Assembly (NCBI GenBank): GCA_014281115.1
Contig: JACONQ010000013.1
Span: 1,664,501-1,728,500 of the forward strand
From: Laburnicola sp. R22_1
Taxonomy: Eukaryota; Ascomycota; Dothideomycetes; Pleosporales; Didymosphaeriaceae
Length of the DNA: 64,000 bases
Direction of reading: 5' to 3'
Of the stretch, positions 21,245-32,431 are shown in pieces (the stretch's first letter is position 1; every line of letters starts with the position of its first letter). The notes under the pieces were generated by a model. The model was not told the origin of the DNA, did no database searches, and worked only from the letters and a program-made list of their open reading frames with translations. The position numbers and the translations under genes were made by a program.

Positions 21245-22830
21245 CTACTCTTCACAGTATACATCGAGCTGCTTTTGCCCTAGGAATCTCATGAACGGAT
21301 ATCGCGCCACTTGCCTTGGCCACTCTACATAGTGCCTCAATTCAGGCGGCACATTCTTGTAGATGCCATCAACCCATCCTAGGACCGAAGTTGGGGCGTC
21401 AATACCTTGGAATCCGACCCTTTCGAGGATCAAAATCGGCGTGAGAACCGCTTGTAGCGCGATGAAGTGCGCCAGCAGAATTTGAGCAACGCTATTGTTC
21501 GGGTCTATGAATGACTGGAATTCATCGTGTGTCCAGCGCGACGGCACATTGTATAGCTGAACAAAAGTCGTGTAAGCCTGGATCGGCCTGTCGTATGCAT
21601 TTTCCACTGTTTTGAACAGAGTGTCCCAGAACATTCTCTCCCATTCAGTCATGCTCAGCAGTTCGATATTGTGGAGCGATATAGCGGCTAGGTGTAAGTC
21701 ATCCCGGTTTACACTGTTCAACTTCGATGCGGAAAGACGAGTTTGCATAGTTGCAAGGTGTTCGTCTTGCCGAAAAGCCTGCGTTGGTCAGCTCGCCTCT
21801 CCACATCCACATCTTGGGCAAACATGAAAACAAACACACTGACCACGGGCCCGAATAGAGTTCCACTTACCTGAAAAGCCGAGTCTACATTGTCCAACGC
21901 GCCGTCCATGGCGATCAGATTACACCCTCTGACCATGGTCAAAAACTCCAAGAGACCATCTTGAAGGTGGCTCGACTGGAATGCGAGTGCCAGGGCTGCT
22001 GCCATTCTCGCATCACGCTCGTTCCTAGTCTTCGGCGGCACGGACAACGCCTCGTTCAAGGCCTTTACTGCTAGTATCCGATGCGATATCGCTTCCTCTG
22101 CAACACTAGCACTAGAGACAGCATCCAAATGAGATGCAGCCAGCGCTAAAATCGAGTGGATCAGGTAATCGTACTAGATGAATTAGCAGCAGCCCAAAAG
22201 GAGACGGAGACGGGACGTCGACTCGGAGATCAACGCCACAGACGTTTGGGATAAAGAACTAGAATCAGACTCGAGAGATGATATAGTGCGCCACTACGAG
22301 ATGCAACATACATTATGCGCAAAGCTGGGTATCACTGTTATCCAGATCTTATCGGCGCCGATGGGAAGATGAGGGTATGCTGTAACCAGGAAGTGATGGA
22401 ACAACCGCAGATCGGACATGGTCTACAACAGTCAGACGCCGATGAGACAAATCGAGTTTGCTGCATCACTCACGAACATGGCTGGCGTCGAGCGCAGATT
22501 CCCCATCTCCTGTGGGTGCGGAGAGATTACAGATCGCTGCGTTTGAATTATATTCGCAGGATATTCGCAGCGTAATCCTGCCTTTACGCAATGGTTGCAT
22601 TCGGGATGTCTCTCGTTGCACTTTATTCTCCGCCGCTTGCAGTTGTAGCACCCACGTCTCGATTTTGTGTGTCCCTTTCTGGGGATGGGCTTGCGAGGCT
22701 GAGGAGGTGGTTGCTGGCTCTCGCTTCGGCTTCGGCTTGGACTGCGACTCTGAGGGCAAGTGTCTGGCGAGTTGCTCGAGCCGTCGGTATTGTCCACGGC
22801 ATGTCGAATAGGCAGAAATGACAGAGACAT
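21245..22830 (-). CDS. Zn2Cys6 transcription factor, Upc2-like architecture
   Basis: Exons 22830-22474, 22422-22312, 22173-21871 and 21778-21245 give 434 residues; every junction is GT-AG and in phase. A Ser/Pro-rich N-terminus leads to a fungal binuclear zinc cluster (C61, C64, C71, C78, C81, C88: CYNCKRRRIKCNERHPECNHC), preceded by basic KGHTKSRRG. The C-terminal part has the pattern LRLFHHFLVTAYPHLPIGAD, YDYLIHSILALAASHLDAV and SALALAFQSSHLQDGLLEFL seen in the short fungal regulators related to sterol factor Upc2. Targets unknown. The small exon 2 (111 nt) and exon 3 are supported by uninterrupted similarity across the junctions. Confidence 0.85.
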
Positions 22831-23698
22831 GAAGATCTCAGCATGCGTCAGGCCGTAAGCAGTTTCCCCTACGCGCTATATACGTCCTTCACAAAATAGC
22901 ATGCACCGGCTCGCGAAAAGTGAAATTGGGGGCTTAGACCGAAAGACATGGAGCCCTCCACGAAGACGGGTGGTTCTCGCTGGATCAGGGGAGATGAGGT
23001 AATGCCCAGCTGAGTCACAGCCTTGCTCGTATACTGACGAATGGAAATGTCCTGGTCCAAGGCCTGTCGGCCGCGCAACGGGCCTGGGATGTTTAGCACG
23101 CCTTGTGCCCATGCGGAAGCTCACCGGAACGCAGCCGACGTAGTAGTCTCGAAGGCTGAGCCGAGTTTGCGTCCACTCACAGCACGCCGACGCCGAATCA
23201 CATGTCTTTCTGCCCTCCACCATCGCAGTTTTATCATCGCTGTTGAAACTGGCACTCTGCGCGACAAAATAGCAGTTTCAGTAGGCGCCACTGACCAAAA
23301 TGTCCCATGCTATTTTTGCTTCCCGAGAAGACAAGCCTTGCCAAGCTCTGTAAGATGCGCGTTGATATTGGGCAGATCTCGGCATGCCCAAAGGCGCGCG
23401 ACGGGCACGTTTTTTCTCATTCGTGGACTGCAGAAGGTCATCTCGAGGCAATAATATCTCAAGCTGAAAACAGAGACCGCACTTCCTCCCCTTTCGGTGC
23501 ATTGGAGTCGTAGCGTAGGCAACGTTGGTCGTGTGGATCAATGTAGCTGAAGGCTATCTATCGCTGCAGCCAAGCGCCCTAAGCCATTTCTGACGAGAAT
23601 GGCTTTACGCTCCCTCTCTGTCGGGTCCTCGCCCGTTGTTGCGTTGTTGCTATATCGGTCCACGATACGAGCTATTATTGCCACCACACGTTTCTACC
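22831..23698. other. Intergenic with a possible minus-strand coding fragment
   Basis: Mostly no signal. On the minus strand 23223-22876 there is a protein-like stretch (VEGSMSFGLSPQFHFSRAG) behind a well-formed potential 42-nt intron (GTGAGC, GCTAAAC, CCCAG) at about 23124-23083. The reading frames of the two sides do not join cleanly and I recognise no family. Confidence 0.25.
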
Positions 23699-24126
23699 AT
23701 GTCCGGTTGCGCCGTCCTTGAGGTTACCCAGCTACGACTGAAGGGTGTGGCCCCGGACGACCCCTCGTTGCCCAAGAACCTATCGTTCGTCCGAGGTATA
23801 CTCAAAACGCAGTCGGTCTTCTACTTGTGCGTCGAGGACCCGACGTCAATCTTCATTTACGGGCTGTGGCCGACTTTGGAGGCGCATAAAGAGTTTCTGG
23901 CGTCGTCTCGCCTTCGCTCCCGTTGGATGCACTGGTGTTGAGCTTGACGAGGCGACAAGGCATCCTCGACAGCAGCAAGCACAAAGTCGCGAGCGGTTGG
24001 CGACTAGACGCAGCACCGGACACTCACGAGTTCATCCTCTTGGCGGGTTGGGAGTCGGCGCAAGCTCATGCTGCCTTCCTCGCTGGGCAGTCAGCGCTGG
24101 AGCAGAATGTCTCCCGTCCGCTATAG
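23699..24126 (+). pseudogene. Dimeric alpha/beta-barrel (ABM-like) protein, disrupted
   Basis: ATG 23699 opens a frame reading MSGCAVLEVTQLRLKGVAPD and later FIYGLWPTLEAHKEFLAS, then hits a stop at 23939. A second frame, overlapping it from about 23905, reads LPLDALVLSLTRRQGILDSS and VASGWRLDAAPDTHEFILLA, ending WESAQAHAAFLAGQSALEQN. Each half looks like one half of a duplicated dimeric alpha/beta-barrel (antibiotic-biosynthesis-monooxygenase fold). The loop normally joining the halves appears shortened and out of frame by one base, with no intron-like sequence between them. Most simply this is a gene broken by a small deletion. The fold assignment is tentative. Confidence 0.4.
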
Positions 24127-24803
24127 TTATGCAGACGTTGTGCAGCTGCAGACGATCACCTGTTCTAGACTCTCGATGTAACGCCGTTGCCGCCTTTTGA
24201 GTACTTCAACGGGCATAAATATATTTAGCGACGGCAGGGCAGGCGCAGCTGCATGCGCGTGCGACCTGCATGCTGTCTGCAAAAGCCGAACATTCTCTTC
24301 ACCATATTCTACTGGTTTCCTCTGGACGTATGCGGTAACGGCTGTTTTTCGACAATGATCGTGACATATCATGGTGGGCATGCTCACCGATTATACCACC
24401 AAAGGAGTTGCACACCGCAGGATTAGGTTCCCTGCTATGAGTTGCATGCTTTGGGAGCCTAGACGGCGGTACACCGTGTTCTCCCGACCACCCTCTCCGT
24501 CCGATGCTGCCGGTTTTTGGTTCGCTTGGCGAACGTGATCTTCGCTCGTCTCGCAGAGAAATAGGGTTCTGTATTTGTGAATGTCGTGGACGGCGGGTAC
24601 CCGTGGACGGCAGGGCAGGTAACCCGGGAGGATCATAACTACCGGCTCATTTGACCCCGCAATGTACCACTCAATCAGGCAGGAGCCATATCTGGCATGA
24701 CGTCTTACCGTGCAAGAGTCCAAGTACCAGTCTTCACAGTCGTAGTGGCTTTTAGTCCTAGTCTTCCATCTTTCCAGTGTGCGCGTCGTTTGAAGTCGTC
24801 GCC
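24127..24803. other. Intergenic, GH92 gene promoter side
   Basis: No coding sequence supported; presumably the promoter of the GH92 gene. Confidence 0.45.
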
Positions 24804-27668
24804 ATGGTTCGCTTTTTATGCTTGAGTGTAGCGACCCTCTTTTGCCTCGCTTCTCCTACAGCAGCGAAGGAATTTCCGAAGCGCGCCAACGGTTCGGATG
24901 TGCTGGAATATGTCAATCCTTTGATTGGGAGTCAAGCTGGTGGAAATGTATTCGCGGGTGCAACATTGCCGTATTCCATGGCAAAAGGTGAGCGGAATCT
25001 GCTGTGCTGCTTCGAGGGTCAGGGTTAGATGTGCTATTCCGGAGACCAACTCCAATGTGACCGGATCATGAACGACTTCCGATCGCAGACTGGTTTTCTG
25101 ATCAAATTAGCGCCCCAAAGCAACATGCATTCATGCGAATTGTCTGACGGCAGAAACCGGACCCTCTTGAACCCCATGTTGGTATTATATATAGGCTGTG
25201 GTAACACACTGTACAGGTTGCGTAAAGTGTCCGGTTTATTCTGTCACTGATCAATCCACTAACGCCTTGCATAGCATCTCCAGACGTAACTGGCGCAAAC
25301 ACAGGTGGCTTCTCCACCGACGGCTCTCAAATCACCGGTTTCTCAATGCTACACGACTCAGGAACAGGTGGTAATCCCAGTCTCGGCAACTTCCCCATCT
25401 TTCCGCAACTCTGCCCTAGCGACGATATCAACACCTGCAGATTTCCCATAGGAGCAAGAGCCACAGATTACAAGAATGACTCCATCGTTGCGAAACCGGG
25501 ATACTTTGGCGTGACGCTCGAGAATGGCATCAAATCCGAAATGACTGTGTCGGAGCATGCTGCTCTTTTCCGGTTCGACTTCTCTGGGAGTCAAAATGGG
25601 AATGCGAGCGTGGACCCTGTGATTACATTGGATCTGACGGATCTTTGGGCGAGTCGACAAAACGCATCGATCAATGTCGAGGCTGAAACGGGAAGCGAGA
25701 GCGGGAGGATCAAGGGAAATGGAACGTTTTTGCCGAGCTTCGGAGCAGGATCGTACGTTGCTTACTTTTGTCTCGATGTAGCTGGTGGCACAGTCAAAGA
25801 TTCGGGCGTCTGGGTGAACAACAGAGCAGGCACCGAGCCGAATAATCTCTACGTGACCCGAGGCTTCAATCTCTTCTACCTCGAAGCTGGCGGTTTCATT
25901 CGGTTCAAAGGACAAGTGGCTGGACAACTACTATCCGCGCGGATGGGCACGAGTTTCGTTAGCACTGATCAGGCCTGCCAGAACGCCGAAAAGGAGATAC
26001 CAGGTCCGGATTTCAACTTTGACGGACTTGTCAGTATAGCACAAGATGCGTGGAGAAAGAAATTGGCTCCCATTTCAATTGAATCTGGAGGGGTAGATGA
26101 CAGTATGCTGCTTAGTTTTTGGAGCGCTGTCTACCGCACCATGATTTCGCCCCAGGACTACACAGGTGAGAACCCGCATTGGACATCATCCGAGCCACAC
26201 TTTGACTCATTCTACTGCCTTTGGGACATGTGGCGTGTTCAGTTGCCGTTCCTTACTATTCTTGATCCCCTCCAACAGTCTCGCATCGTGCGCAGTCTGC
26301 TGGACATCTACAAGCACCGCGGATGGCTACCGGACTGTAGCATGAGTACATGCAAGGGCTGGACGCAGGGTGGGTCTGACGCGGATAACGTGCTCGTTGA
26401 CGCCTATGTTAAGAATCTCACCGGCATCGACTGGAACCTCGCCTATGAGGCCATCGTCAACGACGCCGAGAACGAGCCATTAGAGTGGAGTGTGGAAGGT
26501 CGCGGCGGCCTGGCATCCTGGAAACGGCTAAACTACATTCCCTATCTAGACTTTGACCCCAATGGATTTGGCACGAATTCGCGAAGCATATCACGTACAC
26601 TCGAGTATGCGTACAATGACTTCAATCTGGCCACCCTGGCAAAAGGGTTGGGGAAAGACACGTATACCAAGTATCTGTCCCGTGCGGGGAATTGGGAGAA
26701 TTTGTTAAAGGCAGATCAAACGAGTTCGATAAACGGGACGGATACGGGTTTCACTGGATTCTTTCAGGTATGTTCTCTATCTAGGAGCCTACAAAGATAT
26801 GCTAACTTTGATATCAGCCAAAGTATCTAAACCAAACATGGGGGTATCAAGATCCGATTGCGTGTAGCCCGCTCGCAGGGTTCTGCTCCCTTACGAGCAA
26901 CCCGAGTGAGACGTTCGAGAGTAGCGCATGGGAGTACATGTTTGTAAGCGATTGCACTGTCTCTAAATTATGATAGTTACATGGTTGACCCTATGACTCT
27001 GCAGTTTGTACCGCACGACATCGGTAAGATTATCGAGCTCCTCGGCGGTGAAGACACTTTCCTCAAGCGTCTTGACTTCTTCCACACATCCGGCCTTGCA
27101 GATATAGGCAACGAACCCGTGTTCCTCACCGTATACATGCCGCATTTCGCAGGCCATCCTGCATTGAGCGCCAAGCGAGTGCACGACTGTAAGTCGAACT
27201 TACATGCAGTGTATGTCGTTTTTCCACAGCCAGCTTGCTAATCGAGGTGCAGACATACCTTCGCGCTTCAACTCCTCCCTTGCCGGCCTACCAGGGAACG
27301 ACGACTCGGGCGCCATGGCGTCCTTCACCCTCTTCTCCACCATTGGCCTCTTCCCCAACCCCGGTCAAAACGTCTACTTCATCATCCCCCCGTTCTTCGA
27401 ATCCGTCAGCCTCACTTCGCCCCTTACAAACAAGACAGCGACGATTCGAAATGTCAACTTCGATGCGAGCTACAAGAATATATACATCCAGAATGCGAAG
27501 CTAAACGGAGAGGAGTATAGTAAGAATTGGATTGGCCATGAGTTCTTCACGGAGGGGTGGACGTTGGAGTTGGAGTTGGGAAGTGAGGAGAGTGACTGGG
27601 GGACTGGGGTAGGAGATAGGCCGCCAAGTGTGTCGGATGGGTTGGGAGGTACGGAAGAGGGGATGTAG
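24804..27668 (+). CDS. Secreted GH92 alpha-1,2-mannosidase
   Basis: Exons 24804-24987, 25275-26767, 26818-26943, 27005-27188 and 27253-27668 encode 800 residues in a continuous frame. The signal peptide is MVRFLCLSVATLFCLASPTA. Glycoside hydrolase family 92 (inverting, calcium-dependent exo-alpha-mannosidases) is shown by YVNPLIGSQAGGNVFAGATL, the conserved SMLHDSGTGG, FDSFYCLWDMWRVQLPFL, YKHRGWLPDCSMSTCKGW, GGSDADNVLVDAY and the C-terminal PGNDDSGAMASF with LFPNPGQNVYFI. Probable role: trimming mannose from N-glycans or cell-wall mannan outside the cell. The first intron is long (287 nt) for this window but has a good branch site and acceptor. Substrate linkage is inferred from the family. 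Confidence 0.92.
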
Positions 27669-27892
27669 GGGTGTGGACGTGAACCATCTTTATCTGAGAC
27701 TTATTGTGGAGTGACTAACATCAAGGTAGTAGAGACCTCTGACCGCATAGTAAGTATAATTAGCTAGAGAGCTGTATGCCCCCTATGCAAGACTGGACTT
27801 CGGTGCCAAAACTATAATTACAAAAAGAGAGTTGTTATGTTTAGCAGCTCTAGCTACCACCAAAAAAATGTCCACCCAAAAAGCAAAAAGAT
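27669..27892. other. Spacer; Pol III terminator of tRNA-Pro
   Basis: Contains the 3' region of the GH92 gene and, on the minus strand just beyond the tRNA (about 27890-27870), T-runs suitable for Pol III termination. Confidence 0.5.
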
Positions 27893-27992
27893 GGGCTCAA
27901 CCGGGATTCGAACCCGGGGCCTGTCACATTTAGAATCAAGGATTCCAGGCGTTAAACCCGAAGCGACAATCATACCACTAGACCATTGAGCC
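27893..27992 (-). tRNA. tRNA-Pro(CGG) with 28-nt intron
   Basis: On the minus strand the acceptor stem GGCTCAA (27992-27986) pairs with TTGAGCC (27900-27894). The D arm reads GGTCTAGTGGTATGATT. The anticodon stem GTCGC/GTGAC encloses the loop TTCGGGT with anticodon CGG at 27960-27958. A canonical intron of 28 nt (27956-27929) follows position 37. The T arm is CCGGG TTCGAAT CCCGG. All stems pair apart from one G-T. Box B GGTTCGAATCC is present. Confidence 0.93.
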
Positions 27993-29163
27993 GATCATAT
28001 CTGAAACGTTCGATGGCAAAATTTTGACATGGCATTTACATGATGCACCACAAACGACGATACTGATACCATACCGCTTAGAGATGGGTAGCATCGGACA
28101 CACTGCATAGCGCACGCACTTGGCCAGATACAGAGAAACTTGCGAACCTAGCTCACTCGCACAGATTGGACAGCCAACGGCGCACCCCTACGTACTCCAA
28201 CCAGACATGGCTGACACCCTTTCCGTGGACATTGGACATTGGACATGGCCCGCAGTCTTTCATGACGCCCAGGGCCGTTTGTCTTGGGCGGTGGTCATGA
28301 ATTCTCCGGTCATGTTTTCGGACTCAAGGCCTCACAAGACCAATTGCTGCCACTTTGCAGTCGCTAGCTAATGCATCCATGATGCATGATGCAGCGGCGC
28401 TGCGGCGGCCTGGGTGGAGCAGAGCCGACGATCAGGCACCACTGACCAGTCGCACGGACGCTTTGTTTTCCGATGTCGCTCCTGCTCGGCTATACCGCAT
28501 CTGGGACATGAGATGCTTGCGTGATGGAAGTGAATGTGCATCACACCACCCAAAGTGCGCGCTCTGGACGCCGCAACGGCCTTCGTCTCAGTCGTGCGCT
28601 CACGCAGTCATCACGACAGCGACGAAAACAAGTCGGAAACGCCCCTGACGGCTCGCTATGCAGTCGCAGCAGTCCCACCGTCTTACTTCGCCGTGCTGCC
28701 AGTGCGGGGAAGGGATGCGTGAGGATGCACCAAGCCCCATCGGGCTAGCGACAACGCCCGCACCGCCCATGCTCTCTCTTTGTTTGGTTGAGTGAACTGC
28801 ACGACACGCCCGCCAGCCCCTTTCGCTCGCCCTCGCAGCCTGGACGGGAGTTGTGTATGCATTCCTTTACATCTTTGAAATCTTGTCGACGCCAGCGTTG
28901 ACCGCCTCTCGGACTCTGCCTCTTATATCCGAGAGCCCAGCTGCAGTTGCGCCGCTCCTGTCAACCTACTCTTCTCCCATCCACATCCCTCGCTCCATTA
29001 GATAACACTCGCAGCGGACTCCGCTCCGGGCACTGCCGAAGCAAGACGTCGAACCCTCCATTCCCCGTCATCGCCTATTTAATCTCGTAGTAATCGCGCA
29101 GTAACCCTCTCCTGTACTCCTTGACGTCCCGTAACAGCTTCAACAACTTCCACCATTTCCACC
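27993..29163. other. Intergenic
   Basis: 1.2 kb without a recognisable gene. The pyrimidine-rich 28.8-29.16 kb part is probably promoter and leader of the next gene. Confidence 0.45.
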
Positions 29164-29825
29164 ATGCAAGCTGCACGCCTCTCGTCCCGCGCCGTCAAGG
29201 CCATTGCTGCTGGCAGCAAGCAGAGCCGCAGCCTCTCCATGACCGGTCCTGCCACCTTCTCTAGCCTTCTCACTTCGGACCGTCCCGTCCCGACGCTGCC
29301 TCGCGAGCTGGACGACGCAAAACGCCCGGTCGCTGCCGTCACAGAAGCCGGACCTTCCGTCCGGCACTTCAACACGAGCCGCACCCTCAAGGCTCCCAAC
29401 GACAGCTCCACCATCGATTTCTCCTTCATGCCCGACTTTGACCCAGATCTCGGCAGCAGCCCCGTCGGCATCCGGGTGCCCATCCTCCCCACCAACAACA
29501 CCCCGAACCCGAGTTACAACTTTGCCGCTGCAGTCGCCGCTGCAGATGCCGAGGAGGAGGTGAGCACACTAGGCAGATTCGTCAATTGCAAAATGCTAAT
29601 CAAGACCAGGTCATGCTGCCCATAATCCACACCGTTTCCGCACATGTCCACGCCCCGACTGCCATGTCCGAAGTCCACGACAACAATACGATTGATTTCC
29701 AGGGCATGGCTTTCCAGGTTGCCAGCAATCTCACTCGACCAGTGGAAGAGGGTGCCTCCATGGCGCGCCAGATCTGGGGCGATTTGGTCGACGATGTCCT
29801 GGGGCCCAAAGCTGCTAGGACCTGA
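29164..29825 (+). CDS. Fungal protein of unknown function, probably mitochondrial
   Basis: Exons 29164-29559 and 29610-29825 around a 50-nt GT-AG intron give 203 residues. The N-terminus (MQAARLSSRAVKAIAAGSKQ) is rich in Arg, Ser and Ala and free of acidic residues, as in mitochondrial presequences. Downstream blocks that look conserved are IDFSFMPDFDPDL, IRVPILPTN, VMLPIIHTVSAHVHAPTAMS and a C-terminal helix PVEEGASMARQIWGDLVDDV. I recall similar uncharacterised proteins in other Dothideomycetes but no assigned function. No membrane segment. The start is the first ATG, in a good context (CACCATGC). Confidence 0.7.
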
Positions 29826-30839
29826 AAATGTGCGCAGCATCTCTGATGAGTCTGTGCGGATATATACTTGGGTACTGCGTCCTTGTCAGCAAAAGACCGG
29901 GATGGGACATTTTTTTCTGCAGCTCGAGCAGACGAGCATGTACGGTCATAGTTCTTTCTCTCTTCGTATCTCTTTGGTGAGGTCTGTGGAAACGCGGATA
30001 TAACTGCTTGAAGTGCTCAAGCTTTTACGAGAAACGAATTCATTGTAATCATTCTTTTTTTTTTTTTAAACTTGAACAATTATCCGGTTTGGTCTTCGGT
30101 GTGTTTATGATGCCAAACGCTCGGCGCAGTCAACGAGAAGGATGCCTCTTTAGTATCGGTTTTTCCAATTTCAATGTAAGGTCTGACGGCTGGAAGGTGG
30201 TGGAAGTTCATCCTAGGTATCTGCCGTTTTCGAGAAGAGGTTAGGACGCCGAGTGCTCGTGATAAATCTGCGCGTGAAACAGCCCGAAGACCTGCGCTTA
30301 ATCACGACGGGATAATCCTGGCGGTCTTCTTGTGCCGTGCGGACGTCACCGTCAAGTTTATTTACGTTGATGGATAATAGTATGAGACAAATGACACTGG
30401 ATGGCTCTGCGATGAACTAACTCGTCATATTCTTGACATGGACCTACCACGGTGCTGAGTCTCCTCCCATGAACCATTAAGAGCCTCTTTCTTTCCTGGA
30501 GGTGTTCTGTAGGTGAAGAACGTATTATAGGTAGCGATTACACTGAACCCACTGCTGATACAATAGGTTCTTGTTAGTCGGGTCTGATTGTGTTAGTTAA
30601 CCGCGGCTTTGAAGTGTTCCACCAACTGAACCTGGACGCCTAAGACGCTCAAGGTGACATGGAATAGTGCCACACGAGAGCGTCTGCTTTTGTAGCCAAG
30701 TGATTTGAGCATACGCGGAATCTTGGAGCGCAATCTTGGAGAGGGCAACGTTGAAGAGCGCTTATGGCACTTGTGCGGTGAGCTGTTGCCCTTGTCGTTA
30801 GTACCGAGTTGGTAATCCATTCCATCTACAGAATCGTCA
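29826..30839. other. Intergenic
   Basis: About 1 kb with no supported gene; includes a T11 run at about 30055-30066. The right part may contain further unrecognisable 3' sequence of the decayed DPP III gene. Confidence 0.45.
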
Positions 30840-32090
30840 GAGTATATTTTTCCGACGAGGACAATGTTCTTGAAGTGGTAGGTCTCACGGATGTAATCGT
30901 AGTATGCACTATTACCATGCTAAAAAGAAGAGAGGTGGAAAAGCCTTACATTGGGAAAGTTCCCGGCTTCGAAGAAAATGGAACCGCATATGGCGAGTGC
31001 TAGGAAAACCCGAATCAGCGTTACTTATTACTTTCAAAAGAGTGGCGCACCGTGGACACTCGTGAAATCAGGAGCCTCAAATAGACTCTTCTCCGATGGT
31101 GCTTTCTCGTCATTAACATCCTTGACTACCCAGGCTGTCGAATAAAAGCAGTGGGACCTCTTAGACTCATCAGGATCAGCAATGCCAATCATGGCCTCCC
31201 ACTCGGCGCGGATACCCGCTGGGTCACGGTACGGCTCGATGAACCCAAGTATGTTCTCTACTCTGGCCGAGGCATCAGTGACCCATATTTTCTGCTACTC
31301 CTGGAAAGCCTTCAAGCTACCCGTGCGGAAATATTCGATGTACTGACTCAAGAACTTGGTTTGCTTGTCGTTGCCTGCATACGCCTTTGCCAACTCCAAA
31401 GCGGAGCAGATCTTTGTTTGTTCCTCGGAGTGGTCGCCTCGAACAAGCTCTATACCATCCGCGACTTCCTCTCCACCGTTGGTGCAAGGTCCAGTTTCGG
31501 CAGGAGCTTGCAACAGCTGCAATACCGGCTTTCCGTTCCTTGTCACTTTGCGGACTCGAGTGTTCTCCGGTGCAATCAAGTTTATGTTCATGGCTTCCGA
31601 CACTTTGGCGATGTCGCTCTCGGTGATGGATTCATCACTGGGGTAGTAACCGGACTGCGCATTCTTGCTAGGATACCCAAGAACATATGGTAGCACAGCC
31701 AGCAACGGATCAATGATTTTATCGAGACCAGCCTTCGTCTTCGGAGACATAGCTGCAATTCGCCGAAGAGATTCTGCTGTGTTGGCAGGGATAAACCTCT
31801 GGTCGCCTTCACCCTGAATCACAGTCAACGCCGTAGGCATCAGTACCTAAGATATCTCGACTAGCTTACGTAGAAGTTGCCCAGATTGCAAAGAAGCATG
31901 ACAGCAAACTCCAAAAAGGAAGTCAGCTCATGAGGGCTAATGTTACATTGCGATATCAGCTTGTCGCATACTCCATCGCAGGCCTCGTAGAGGTCCATGA
32001 TGAAATCAAAGGTATCGGGGCTTTCTCGCGACACCTGTTGCATAAAGATCCTGCTTCCATGCCATGCTGCGCATGCAAGGTCGTACTGAA
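30840..32090 (-). pseudogene. Dipeptidyl-peptidase III, decayed N-terminal part
   Basis: Minus-strand segments match metallopeptidase family M49 in the correct order: AWHGSRIFMQQVSRESPDTF, LEFAVMLLCNLGNFY, an intron (about 31850-31795), GEGDQRFIPANTAESLRRIA, YPSKNAQSGYYPSDE, IELVRGDHSEEQTKICSALE, FLSQYIEYFRTGSL, then an in-frame TAG, KIWVTDASARVENILGFIEP, YRDPAGIRAEWEAMIG, PDFTSVH, a second stop, GSIFFEAGNFPN and DYIRETYHFKNIVL. Sequence then loses similarity before the zinc-binding HELLGH motif, so the catalytic core is absent. The changes are indels and scattered substitutions more than RIP-type transitions. The upstream end, before the first block, is also unrecognisable. Confidence 0.8.
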
Positions 32091-32431
32091 CTACTTGGTG
32101 GTGAAAAGTTGCCCTTCCCAGATGTTAACGATCCGCGATTTGAGTCGGCATCCTGCGGAGACGGCAAATACATCTTTCTCACAACGATACACAGGCTCAA
32201 AAGACGTACAATTTCCCCTATCTCAACGACGACAGCGTTTCGGAGATCCGTGTCAAAATCTACCTTCTGATTTATGTTTACAATGGGTTACATGGAGACA
32301 GTAGTAATCTACCTACCTAGGTACTTAGCAATACCTGAATTACAGTGCCTAGTCGAGAGTTTTCCAGGCTCTCAGTTACCAAGGACAATGAATCCAGGTG
32401 CAAAGTTCCCAGCACCGTACACAACTCTAAA

